Source: Agrobacterium tumefaciens str. B6 (GTDB lineage: Bacteria; Pseudomonadota; Alphaproteobacteria; Rhizobiales; Rhizobiaceae). From it: a DNA stretch of 64,000 bases. The notes under the pieces were generated by a model. It worked only from the letters and a program-made list of their open reading frames with translations, did not search any database and had not been told where the DNA came from. Each line of letters begins with the position of its first letter. The stretch's first letter is position 1. Positions 37,195-44,899 of this stretch are shown here, piece by piece. Where the stretch lies: NCBI RefSeq assembly GCF_001541315.1, contig NZ_LMVK01000006.1, positions 62,001 to 126,000 on the forward strand, given 5' to 3'. Both the position numbers and the translations under genes were made by a program.

Positions 37195-37773
37195 TCACCC
37201 GTCCTTCTTCGCGCCACGGGGTCTGGCAAGGGAGACGATCTTGTCCTTGGCCTCCAGCAGCTTCGTGACCTTCGAACCGAGCGCGAGAAGCGACGCCAGC
37301 CTTTCCGTCTCCAGCCGCTTCACATCGTCATACCAGCCGGTGAGCTGCTCGATCAGCGTCTTCATCTCGTCGATGCGCTTTTGCGCATGCCGCTCATCTT
37401 CGTTTTCCGGCGTCTCCATCAGAATTTCACGCAGCACGCTGAGCGTCGGATCGATCTCGCGTTTCTTGCGCTCCTCGGCAAGGGTGCGGAGAATTTGCCA
37501 GACATCGTCAGGCGTCGTGAAAAAATCGCGCCGGTCGCCGGGAAAATGCTTGAGAATTGCAAGGTTCCACGCCTGCAGCTCCTTCAGGCTCATCGACACG
37601 TTGGAACGGGAAATGCCAAGCGCCTCCACAATATCGTCCGCACACAACGGCTGCGGCGAAATGTAAAGCAAAGCATAGACTTGGCCAACGGTGCGGTTAA
37701 TGCCCCAGCGGCTGCCCATCTCACCGAAATGCAGCACGAAGGACTGAACGAGCGGGGAGAGATTGGTTGGCAT
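37195..37773 (-). CDS. GbsR/MarR-family transcriptional regulator at the head of the cyd operon
   Basis: 192 residues from ATG 37773 (SD CAGGAAAC). The winged HTH spans about residues 25-90 (WGINRTVGQVYALLYISPQP, ALGISRSNVSMSLKELQAWN), followed by a long helical C-terminus suited to dimerisation. This is the GbsR-like subgroup (PadR/MarR superfamily). First gene of the run leading to cydDCABX; palindromic sites cover its own promoter, so it probably represses the operon. Signal unknown. Confidence 0.85.
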   Translation of the reverse strand: MPTNLSPLVQSFVLHFGEMGSRWGINRTVGQVYALLYISPQPLCADDIVEALGISRSNVSMSLKELQAWNLAILKHFPGDRRDFFTTPDDVWQILRTLAEERKKREIDPTLSVLREILMETPENEDERHAQKRIDEMKTLIEQLTGWYDDVKRLETERLASLLALGSKVTKLLEAKDKIVSLARPRGAKKDG

Positions 37774-37784
37774 TTCTTTGTTTC

Positions 37785-37808
37785 CTGAATTTTCAGTAAT
37801 TTCTGAAA
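37785..37808. promoter_or_regulatory. Likely operator of the cyd-operon regulator
   Basis: CTGAA-TT-TTCAG (37785-37796) overlaps TTTCAG-TAATTT-CTGAAA (37791-37808); both are perfect inverted repeats of the same CTGAAA half-site. They lie 12-35 bp upstream of the regulator ATG, over the likely promoter. Use by the GbsR/MarR-like protein is inferred. Confidence 0.5.
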
Positions 37809-37993
37809 TTTCGATAACGCAAAAAAAGACAGGCGGCAAATCACCTTTTTGACCTGCGTCAAAATGTGCAAATGGGCAGAGACGACATCGGTGAAGATGC
37901 TCGTGGGTGCAGCCAGGGCAAAATATGCGGCAGTCGTGTTGGGGCTTTATGACAGGCTGGGCGTTTGCTCGGGTTCGTCACCCTCTCTCCGTC

Positions 37994-38014
37994 ATTCCGG
38001 CCTTGAGCTGGAAT
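37994..38014. repeat. Short palindromic unit resembling part of the RIME-like repeat
   Basis: ATTCCGGC-CTTGA-GCTGGAAT preceded by CCGTC, like the CCGTCAxxCCGG end of the two larger repeats. Possibly a single unit of the mosaic element. Together with the operator-like site at 38035 and the terminator at 38085 it accounts for most of this 380-bp gene-free stretch (37774-38153). Confidence 0.4.
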
Positions 38015-38034
38015 AACGCACTCCAAAGCAGCTG

Positions 38035-38050
38035 ATGATATCGATAACAT
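38035..38050. promoter_or_regulatory. Second TTATCGATAA-type operator-like site
   Basis: ATGATATCGATAACAT differs by one base from the palindrome at 39349-39364 in front of the SDR gene. It lies just beyond the terminator of the idonate-dehydrogenase-like gene, 1.3 kb away from the first copy. It could be an auxiliary operator for looping. Confidence 0.4.
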
Positions 38051-38084
38051 AGCTGCAGGCCGCCGCAGGCAAAAATCCACCCAT

Positions 38085-38116
38085 AAAAAATCGGCGGCGG
38101 AAAGATCCGCCGCCGA
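38085..38116 (-). terminator. Intrinsic terminator of the idonate dehydrogenase-like gene
   Basis: On the minus strand TCGGCGGCGGA/TCCGCCGCCGA (38091-38116) forms a perfect 11-bp stem with a 4-nt loop, followed by TTTTTT (38085-38090). Confidence 0.85.
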
Positions 38117-38153
38117 TCGAAACGTCCGCACATTCCCCGTGCGGCAAAAGCGC

Positions 38154-39185
38154 TTACGAAAAAGCGATCTGCACCTTCATGGCGCGACTGCGGTCGGAGG
38201 CGAATTCGAAGGCCGAGATGGCGTCGTCGAGATCGACGGTCTGGGTGATGAACGGCTTGACGTCGATCAGGCCCTTGCGCATCAATTCCACACCAGTGGC
38301 GAATTCCTCATGGAAGCGGAAAGAACCGCGCAGATCCAGTTCCTTGGCGGCGATCGCCATCATCGGCAGGTTCATATCGCCGCCAAGACCGAGCTGGACG
38401 ATGATGCCGCGCGGACGAAGCGCCGTAATACCACCGGCAAGCGCCACCGCCGCACCCGAGCATTCATAGAGAACATCGAAAGTTCCCTTGTTCGCACCAT
38501 AAGCGGCAAGCGCGTCGGGTTCATCCTTGCTGTTGATGACACGGTCCGCACCCGCCTCACGCGCCTTGGCGAGCGTGAAATCGGAAAGATCGGTGGCGAC
38601 GATTTCAGCCGCGCCGGCACGGCGCGCGGCCAGAATGGAGAGGATGCCGATCGGGCCACAACCCGTGACAAGCACACGTTTTCCCAGCAAATCACCGGCG
38701 CGGCGGGTGGCATGCAGCGTCACCGCGAGCGGCTCGGCCATGGCGGCCTCGCCGGCGCTCAGGCCATCGGCCGGCACGCATTGCAGGGCGTCCGCCACCA
38801 GAACCTCACGGAAAGCACCCTGAATATGCGGGAAAGGCATGGCGCTGCCATAAAAGCGCATGTTGAGGCACTGGTTGTGCAGTCCTTCCTGGCAGAAGCG
38901 GCAGGTTCTGCAGGGACGGGACGGCGAAACGGCGACCAGACCGCCGACCTTCAGCCCTTCGACGCCCTCGCCCAGTTCTTCGATGACGGCCGAGACCTCA
39001 TGGCCCAGCACCATCGGCTCACGAAGCCGCACCGCGCCGAAGCCTCCGTGATTGTAATAATGCAGATCGCTGCCGCAAATTCCGCCCCGGACCAGACGAA
39101 GCCGTACTTCTCCCGCTCCCGGCGCTTCCTCGGGCCGTTCCTCGATGCGCACATCCTTGGCCCCATGGGCAACAATCGCTCTCAT
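38154..39185 (-). CDS. idnD: Zinc-dependent alcohol dehydrogenase, L-idonate 5-dehydrogenase-like
   Basis: Oxidises a sugar acid or polyol with NAD(P). 343 residues, the size of IdnD. The catalytic-zinc region is RGGICGSDLHYYNHGGFG (about residues 36-53) and GHE (about 65-67). The structural zinc Cys residues are in CRTCRFCQEGLHNQC (about 95-109). The Rossmann motif is TGCGPIGIL. ATG 39185 has SD GGGAGATA. It is divergent from an IdnO-like SDR gene across a palindromic operator, matching idonate/gluconate catabolism. Sorbitol or threonine-type substrates remain possible. Confidence 0.82.
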   Translation of the reverse strand: MRAIVAHGAKDVRIEERPEEAPGAGEVRLRLVRGGICGSDLHYYNHGGFGAVRLREPMVLGHEVSAVIEELGEGVEGLKVGGLVAVSPSRPCRTCRFCQEGLHNQCLNMRFYGSAMPFPHIQGAFREVLVADALQCVPADGLSAGEAAMAEPLAVTLHATRRAGDLLGKRVLVTGCGPIGILSILAARRAGAAEIVATDLSDFTLAKAREAGADRVINSKDEPDALAAYGANKGTFDVLYECSGAAVALAGGITALRPRGIIVQLGLGGDMNLPMMAIAAKELDLRGSFRFHEEFATGVELMRKGLIDVKPFITQTVDLDDAISAFEFASDRSRAMKVQIAFS

Positions 39186-39348
39186 AAATATCTCCCGTTC
39201 GACATCGCGCCTGAGCAGCACGACAAATAATCCGCATCCCTGTCACCGCCGCCTGCCGTGCATTTGCACGCCGTGCAGCCTCCCCGCCCGCCCGATCCGT
39301 ACCGAAACCGGGCGTTTAAGCCTTGACATCCACGTCTGAAAGGGATGA

Positions 39349-39364
39349 ATGTTATCGATAACAT
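39349..39364. promoter_or_regulatory. Perfect 16-bp palindromic operator between the divergent dehydrogenase genes
   Basis: ATGTTATCGATAACAT, exactly self-complementary. A TTGACA -35-like hexamer (39323-39328) lies upstream for the rightward gene. It resembles the LacI-family GntR/IdnR operators of E. coli (TGTTA..TAACA). A second near-copy is at 38035-38050. The cognate regulator is not in the window. Confidence 0.65.
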
Positions 39365-39404
39365 AAACCGGTATGAATGCAATGTCGAGAGACTGGAGGA
39401 AACA

Positions 39405-40160
39405 GTGGGCCTTAATTTGTTCGATCTTTCCGGCCGCCGCGCCCTGATCACGGGTTCGTCCCAGGGCATCGGCTTCGCGCTGGCGCAGGGGCTGGCGGAA
39501 GCCGGAGCGGAAGTGGTGCTGAACGGGCGCGATGAAGCGAAGCTGAAGGCCGCCGCCGCTGGCCTCAAGGGTGCGAAAACACTTGCCTTCGACGCCACCG
39601 ATCATGGCGCGGTGCGCGAAGCCATCGACCGTTTCGAAGCGGATGTCGGCGCGATCGATATTCTCGTCAACAATGCCGGCATGCAGCACCGCACGCCGCT
39701 TGAGGATTTTCCGGCGGATGCCTTCGAGCGCCTGCTGCAGACCAACATCGCCTCGGTGTTCCACGCCGGACAGGCTGCCGCGCGCCATATGATCAGCCGT
39801 GGCCGTGGCAAGATCATCAACATCGCCAGCGTTCAGACCGCCCTTGCCCGCCCCGGCATCGCGCCCTACACCGCCACCAAGGGCGCCGTCGGCAATCTGA
39901 CGAAAGGCATGGCGACGGACTGGGCCAAATACGGCCTGCAATGCAACGCCATTGCGCCCGGCTATTTCGATACGCCGCTCAATGCGGCTCTGGTTGCCGA
40001 TCCCACCTTTTCGGCATGGCTTGAAAAGCGCACGCCGGCCGGTCGCTGGGGCAAGGTCGAAGAGCTTGTCGGCGCCTGCATCTTCCTGTCATCCGATGCC
40101 TCGTCCTTCGTGAACGGACATATTCTCTACGTCGACGGCGGCATCACCGCTTCGCTTTAA
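39405..40160 (+). CDS. SDR-family oxidoreductase, gluconate 5-dehydrogenase (IdnO)-like
   Basis: 251 residues, GTG start with SD GGAGG. Cofactor motif TGSSQGIG (about 17-24), NNAGMQ (about 90-95), the catalytic Ser in NIASVQ and YTATKGAV with the Tyr and Lys (about 155-162), then the ending NGHILYVDGGITASL. Sequence style (FDLSGRRALITGSSQGIG) is that of gluconate 5-dehydrogenase/2-deoxygluconate 3-dehydrogenase. It probably acts next to the IdnD-like enzyme, interconverting 5-ketogluconate and gluconate. Confidence 0.85.
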   Translation: MGLNLFDLSGRRALITGSSQGIGFALAQGLAEAGAEVVLNGRDEAKLKAAAAGLKGAKTLAFDATDHGAVREAIDRFEADVGAIDILVNNAGMQHRTPLEDFPADAFERLLQTNIASVFHAGQAAARHMISRGRGKIINIASVQTALARPGIAPYTATKGAVGNLTKGMATDWAKYGLQCNAIAPGYFDTPLNAALVADPTFSAWLEKRTPAGRWGKVEELVGACIFLSSDASSFVNGHILYVDGGITASL

Positions 40161-40168
40161 CAAACACC

Positions 40169-40205
40169 AAAACCGGATGGCCGGCTGCGGCCGCCATCCG
40201 GTTTT
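40169..40205 (+). terminator. Intrinsic terminator after the SDR gene
   Basis: AAAACCGGATGGC (40169-40181) pairs perfectly over 13 bp with GCCATCCGGTTTT (40193-40205), the T-run being part of the stem. It separates the SDR gene from the next dehydrogenase, which thus may have its own promoter or depend on read-through. Confidence 0.75.
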
Positions 40206-40240
40206 GAACCGATGACACCACGACACTTTGGGAGGAGGCC

Positions 40241-41143
40241 GTGAACACCATGACCGAGAAGAACAAAGTCGCGCTGATCGGCGCCGGCGCCATGGGCGGC
40301 GCGATCGGCACACGGCTCATCGAGACCGGCAATCAGCTGACGGTTTTCGATCTGGATGCGGAAAAGGTGGCGGCGTTGACGAGCCTCGGCGCGCAGAGCG
40401 CCGGCACGGCGGCGGAAGCGGCTTCAGTTTCCGATGTGGTGATCCTCAGCCTCAATTCCCCGAAAATCGTTCGCATCGCCGTCTTCGGCAAGGATGGCGT
40501 GGCGGCGGGGGCAAAGCCCGGCACACTCATCATCGACATGTCCTCCATCGATCCGGAGGCGACCAAGGAGCTAGCGGCCGATGCTGCGGAAAAGGGCCTG
40601 CGCTGGGTGGACAGCCCGCTTTCGGGCGGTGCGCCCAAGGCGCTTGTCGGCCAGTTGACGCTGATGGCCGGCGGCAGCGAAAAGGATGTGGCCGATGCGC
40701 ATCGCGTGCTGCGGCATGTGGCCAGCAACTATACCCACATGGGACCCTGCGGCGCGGGACAGACGACGAAACTCATCAATCAGGTTCTCTGCGGGCTGAA
40801 TTTCCTTGCGGTGGCGGAAGCAACACAGCTTGCGCTGGATGCCGGCGTCAATGCCGCCAAAATCCCGCAGGCGCTGAAGGGCGGCCGCGCCGATAGCGCC
40901 ATCCTGCAGGAATATATGCCGCGTTACGTGGCAAAGGATTACCGCCGCACCGGCCGTATCGACAATATGGTGAAAGACCTCAACGGCGCGCAGGATCTCG
41001 CCCGGCGCACCAACACGGCCATGCCGCTGACGGCACTTTGCGCCGAAGTGCACCGCATGCTGACGGCGGCAGGGCTGGGTGGAGAGGATCAGGCCGCACT
41101 GATGGAGTTTTTCAGCGGCGCGAAACGCACCTTTCCAGACTGA
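40241..41143 (+). CDS. NAD(P)-dependent beta-hydroxyacid dehydrogenase (HIBADH/tartronate semialdehyde reductase family)
   Basis: 300 residues from GTG 40241 (ATG 40250 is also possible). The SD GGGAGGAGG at 40230-40238 is exactly the complement of the loops in the 14.6-kb small RNA. Rossmann motif LIGAGAMGGAIG (about residues 11-22), substrate-binding DSPLSGGAPKA (about 125-135) and the catalytic Lys in GQTTKLINQ (about 176) are intact. Likely reduces or oxidises a 3-hydroxy acid such as tartronate semialdehyde or 3-hydroxyisobutyrate. The setting suggests sugar-acid breakdown. Confidence 0.87.
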   Translation: MNTMTEKNKVALIGAGAMGGAIGTRLIETGNQLTVFDLDAEKVAALTSLGAQSAGTAAEAASVSDVVILSLNSPKIVRIAVFGKDGVAAGAKPGTLIIDMSSIDPEATKELAADAAEKGLRWVDSPLSGGAPKALVGQLTLMAGGSEKDVADAHRVLRHVASNYTHMGPCGAGQTTKLINQVLCGLNFLAVAEATQLALDAGVNAAKIPQALKGGRADSAILQEYMPRYVAKDYRRTGRIDNMVKDLNGAQDLARRTNTAMPLTALCAEVHRMLTAAGLGGEDQAALMEFFSGAKRTFPD

Positions 41144-41202
41144 TTGCCCGATGGGCATGAAATGGCAGGAGCCTGTTGATACAGCCCCCACGAGCCATTG
41201 CG

Positions 41203-41288
41203 AAATTGTCCTTCAGCGAAGATGATCGGGCGAATCGGCATGGCAATTGCCCCGATCATCGCAGACGCATGCATGCAAAGGACAATTT
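41203..41288 (+). repeat. Nested inverted repeats in the leader of the aldose epimerase gene
   Basis: An outer 11-bp perfect inverted repeat, AAATTGTCCTT (41203-41213) with AAGGACAATTT (41278-41288), encloses an inner 10-bp perfect one, GATGATCGGG (41221-41230) with CCCGATCATC (41251-41260). The outer right arm contains the AAGGA ribosome-binding site of the gene at 41293. It may be a translational control structure or the remnant of a small mobile element. Confidence 0.65.
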
Positions 41289-41292
41289 CCCG

Positions 41293-42276
41293 ATGACTAC
41301 CTCCACGACAGGCACGGGGATTGCCGGTCTGACCGTTTCCGGAAACGGTTTCATTGCCGAAATCGCTTTTGAGGGCGCGACGCTTCTGAGCTGGCGGCCG
41401 ATCTCTGCCGATGGCGGAGAAGGCGAAGATCTTGTCGACGGATATTCGACGCCCGCCGAACTGCAATCGCAAAACGGCGTGAGAAACGGCATTCTCGCAC
41501 CCTTCACCAATCGCATCCCGGATGGCCAGTTCAGTTTTGGCGGGCAGGCGCACCGCATTGAACCGGTGCTTGCCCACGAAGCCCTCGTCTTCCATGGATT
41601 TGCCAGAGCCCTGCCCTTCGCCCTCGCGCAATCTCTTGAGGAAAATGGCGCTCGCATCCTTATCTTCCGCACTGAAATATTGCCTGCGGATTTCAAGGGT
41701 TATCCCTACCGTCTCACCATCGAGGTGGAATATCGCTTCGCCGGCCATGAGGTCACCATCGACATACGCGGCATCAATCGCGACGACCGGCCCCTGCCTT
41801 TCGCCGCCGGCTGGCATCCCTATTTCCGCCTGCCCGGCACAACGTCTATCGACGACCTTCTTCTCACGCTGCCCTCGCGAACGGCGATTGAAACAGACGA
41901 GGACCTGATCCCCCTTCGCGACCCACAGGGCGGGATAGTCAAACGGGACGACACCCGCTTTCTCTATGCGCCGCTGGCCGGCCATGTACTCGATGTCTGC
42001 TTCACCGATCTGGTCGCATCCGAAAACGGGCTTTACGAGACGAGGCTCGAAAACCGGCACGATGGTTCGAGCCTGACGGTATGGCAGGAGCGTGGGCACA
42101 TGCATGTCTTCACCGGCGATACGCTCGCCCGCGACAGGCGGCACTCCATCGCGCTTGAACCCGTGGAAACACCAACCAACGCCTTCAACCACCAGGAACT
42201 CGCGGATGCGATTACCCTGCAACCCGGCGAGACTAGAGGCTTCCGCTTTGGCGTCCGTTTCAAGGCGGCGCGCTGA
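41293..42276 (+). CDS. Aldose 1-epimerase family protein
   Basis: A GalM-like enzyme of 327 residues that interconverts sugar anomers or related epimers. Beta-sandwich family features include GATLLSWRP (about residues 26-34), NRIPDGQFSFGG (about 72-83), the HGFARALPF catalytic-His region (about 100-108) and AAGWHPYFRLPG with the second His. The catalytic Glu is probably in IALEPVETPTNAFNH near the C-terminus. ATG 41293 has SD AAGGA, which lies within a stable stem. Confidence 0.85.
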   Translation: MTTSTTGTGIAGLTVSGNGFIAEIAFEGATLLSWRPISADGGEGEDLVDGYSTPAELQSQNGVRNGILAPFTNRIPDGQFSFGGQAHRIEPVLAHEALVFHGFARALPFALAQSLEENGARILIFRTEILPADFKGYPYRLTIEVEYRFAGHEVTIDIRGINRDDRPLPFAAGWHPYFRLPGTTSIDDLLLTLPSRTAIETDEDLIPLRDPQGGIVKRDDTRFLYAPLAGHVLDVCFTDLVASENGLYETRLENRHDGSSLTVWQERGHMHVFTGDTLARDRRHSIALEPVETPTNAFNHQELADAITLQPGETRGFRFGVRFKAAR

Positions 42277-42293
42277 TAAGGCTCGATAAGCCC

Positions 42294-42755
42294 TCAGATA
42301 TGCGTCGTCGGCAGCGAAGACGACAGCTTAACCGTCTCCATGGAGATATAGGCGGACATGTCGTAAAGCTGCACGCGGCGCAGGATCTGTTTATAGACCG
42401 TGTCGTAATATTCGACATTCGGCAGCACCAGCTTCAGAATATAGTCGAAATTGCCGGTCAGCCGGTGAACCTCGACGATCTCAGGTATGGTGCTGACGGC
42501 GGCATGGAACCGGTCCAGCCAGTCCTCCGCATGCAGGCCCGTTCTCACCAGCAGAAAAACCGTGGTCGGCAGGTTGATCTTCCGTCGGTCCAGCAGCGCC
42601 ATCGTGCCCGTCACATAACCTTCCGTTCGCAGCCGCGTGATGCGGCGCGAACAGGCCGATAGCGACAGGGAAACCTCCTCTGCGATATCCGCGAGTGGGG
42701 TCTCGGCATTCTCCTGGAGAATCGCAAGGATTCGGCGGTCACGGTCGTCAATCAT
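42294..42755 (-). CDS. Lrp/AsnC-family transcriptional regulator
   Basis: 153 residues. HTH at about 2-50 ([40 protein letters not shown]), then the RAM ligand-binding domain (about 65-142) with [14 protein letters not shown]. Divergent from a putative Asp/Glu racemase gene across 167 bp, which it may control in response to an amino acid. Confidence 0.9.
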   Translation of the reverse strand: MIDDRDRRILAILQENAETPLADIAEEVSLSLSACSRRITRLRTEGYVTGTMALLDRRKINLPTTVFLLVRTGLHAEDWLDRFHAAVSTIPEIVEVHRLTGNFDYILKLVLPNVEYYDTVYKQILRRVQLYDMSAYISMETVKLSSSLPTTHI

Positions 42756-42922
42756 CCGTTAAGAATGCACCGGTTAACGCAACAGCGCAAGAAATTTGCG
42801 ATATTATCTAATATGGCGCGTTACATTTGCATACTTGCCGCGCAATCCTCTAAAAAACGCATGCCGTTTTCGTTTCGGTGGTGGCATTCTTGTCTTCAAT
42901 CAAACTTGATAAGGGAACTCTT

Positions 42923-43636
42923 ATGAAACGGATCGGCCTGATCGGCGGCATGAGCTGGGAATCTACCGCAACCTATTACCGCATGATCAATGAGGCCGTG
43001 CGCGACAGCCGCGGCGGCCTGGTCTCGGCCGATATCGTCATGCATTCGCTCGATTTTTCCGAGGTCGTCGCCCTTCAGAAAGCCGATCGCTGGGATGAGG
43101 CAGGCGCACTTCTGGGCGCTGCCGGTGCACGCCTTGCCAATGCGGGCGCCGATTGCGTGCTGATCTGCACCAACACCATGCATCTTGTCGCTGACACCGT
43201 AGCGAAAATGTCCGGCGTGGCGCTGATCGACATCATCGATGAAACCGCAGCAGCCCTGAAGGCGGATGGACGCCGCAAGCCGCTTCTGCTCGCCACCCGC
43301 TACACGATGGAGCACGGCTTCTACACCGACCGCATGCGCCGCCACGGCGTCGACGTGGTCGTGCCCGATGCGGAAGACAGGGCTGCGATCCACGACATCA
43401 TCTTCGGCGAACTCTGCCAGGGCGAGATCAAGTCCTGCTCGCGTGAACGCTATCTCGCGGTCATCGACAAGGCTCGCGCACTCGGCGTCGATTCCGTCAT
43501 TCTCGGCTGCACCGAAATTTCGCTGCTGATCGACCCCGACGCCCTGCCGCTGCCCGGTTACGATTCGACCGCCATTCACGCGAAGGCCGCCGTCGGCTTC
43601 GCGCTCGGAAACAAGGCTTTCGACAGAGCCGCATGA
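42923..43636 (+). CDS. Aspartate/glutamate racemase family protein (YgeA-like)
   Basis: 237 residues, starting MKRIGLIGGMSWESTATYYR. The two catalytic Cys residues are in CTNTMH (about 84) and GCTEIS (about 196), so a two-base racemase is expected. Broad-specificity YgeA-type amino-acid racemases are the closest look-alikes. SD AAGGGA precedes the ATG. Its stop (TGA 43634-43636) directly abuts the next ATG. Confidence 0.88.
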   Translation: MKRIGLIGGMSWESTATYYRMINEAVRDSRGGLVSADIVMHSLDFSEVVALQKADRWDEAGALLGAAGARLANAGADCVLICTNTMHLVADTVAKMSGVALIDIIDETAAALKADGRRKPLLLATRYTMEHGFYTDRMRRHGVDVVVPDAEDRAAIHDIIFGELCQGEIKSCSRERYLAVIDKARALGVDSVILGCTEISLLIDPDALPLPGYDSTAIHAKAAVGFALGNKAFDRAA

Positions 43637-44407
43637 ATGTGCCGCCTCTTTGCCTATTCCGGTAAACCCGTCTGGCTCGACAGCCTGCTGATCGAGCCGG
43701 AAGCATCACTGGTCAGCCAGTCCATGGCCGCAAGGGAAGCGAAAACCGTCGTCAATGGCGATGGTTGCGGCCTTGGCTGGTATGGCGAACGCGGAACGCC
43801 CGGCGTCTTTCGTGATACCAGGCCAGCCTGGTCGGATGCCAATCTCGCTGCACTCTGCCACCAGCTTCGCTCGGGCATGTTCATGGCCCATGTCCGCTCC
43901 GCCACCTCAGGCGAAGTATCCCGCGCCAATTGCCACCCCTTTGCCCATGGCCAATATCTCTTCATGCATAACGGCCAGATCGGCGGCTACGAGCAGATCA
44001 GGCGCGACATCGACTCCCTTATCCCCGATGATATCTATGCATCCCGACGCGGCACCGGCGACAGCGAAGCAATATTCCTCATCGCCGCCGGCCTTGGCCT
44101 TGATGCCGATCCCGTGCGCGCAATTTCCACCGCCCTTCGTCTCTGTCAGGAAAAGATGGTCGCGGCGGGCGTTTCCTCCGCACTGCGCTTCAGCGCCGTG
44201 CTGATGGACGGCGATTGCCTGCACGCCTTCCGCTGGTCGAGCGATGACAAGCCGCCGACGCTCTACTGGCGCGGTCTGGAAGAAGGCATCGCGTTGAGTT
44301 CGGAGCCCTTTTCCTTCGATTGCACTCCCTGGTGCGCCGTTCCGCCGAATACCCGCGTGACGATCCGCGCCGGGGAAATGACGACAGAGCCTTTTTTCCT
44401 GCCGTAA
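43637..44407 (+). CDS. Class II glutamine amidotransferase (YafJ-like)
   Basis: 256 residues. The N-terminal nucleophile is Cys2 (MCRLFAYSG). The Ntn-hydrolase features GWYGERG, the HVRSATSG stretch and NCHPFAHGQYLFMHNGQIGG are kept, and SRRGTGDSEAIFL contains the GDSE loop. It hydrolyses glutamine or a gamma-glutamyl compound; no synthetase domain is attached. Starts directly after the racemase stop, so one operon. Confidence 0.88.
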   Translation: MCRLFAYSGKPVWLDSLLIEPEASLVSQSMAAREAKTVVNGDGCGLGWYGERGTPGVFRDTRPAWSDANLAALCHQLRSGMFMAHVRSATSGEVSRANCHPFAHGQYLFMHNGQIGGYEQIRRDIDSLIPDDIYASRRGTGDSEAIFLIAAGLGLDADPVRAISTALRLCQEKMVAAGVSSALRFSAVLMDGDCLHAFRWSSDDKPPTLYWRGLEEGIALSSEPFSFDCTPWCAVPPNTRVTIRAGEMTTEPFFLP

Positions 44408-44899
44408 ACATCGTCTTCGACGACGGTGTTACTCCGTTTTCACACCGCCGCCACGCGAGACAAACATGGCTGTGGCGGCGACCCATTTATTTTCATTGAA
44501 TTTTTGCGGCCGCGAAGGCTAGTGTGTGATTTAGAGCATCGGACCGAAACATATGCGCGGTTTTCGGTCTGGTGTGTAAAGATAATAGAGCGAAACAGAT
44601 TTCAGGACCGGTGAACCATTTAAAAGTGTTGCAGCCTCTCTCCCTTTTTTGAACGATGCCCGGCATCGCGACCACCACGCAAACCTCTTCAGGAACGGCG
44701 GATAAAGGGCCGGCAATGCCTTCGGCGATCCTTGGGACGCGGAAGAAAAATTCTTATTTTTCATAAACCTAAGCCGTTCAACTTTCCGCAAAAAATGCTG
44801 TTGCCACACCTCCATATCGATGCATAAACTGGCATCAGCAAAGGCAACACGGATCGACCTCATCAGACCCTCTCCTCCCACCAAGGTGCTGACCGACCA
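44408..44899. other. Gene-free stretch before the glycogen operon
   Basis: 492 bp. It contains a repeat-like hairpin at 44532-44606 (AGAGCATC start, stem GACCGAAA/TTTCGGTC at 44542-44549/44562-44569), reminiscent of a common rhizobial intergenic element. An AT-rich part lies at 44740-44800 that probably holds the glgP promoter. A CTCCTCCC stretch lies at about 44867-44874 on the plus strand. A minus-strand frame crosses it but looks unconvincing. Confidence 0.5.

Noticed and set aside
44531..44862. Minus-strand frame (~110 codons) in the gene-free stretch before glgP, with a GGGAGGAG upstream
   Set aside because: The product is low-conservation-looking, and it runs through the repeat-like hairpin; the SD-like stretch alone is not enough.
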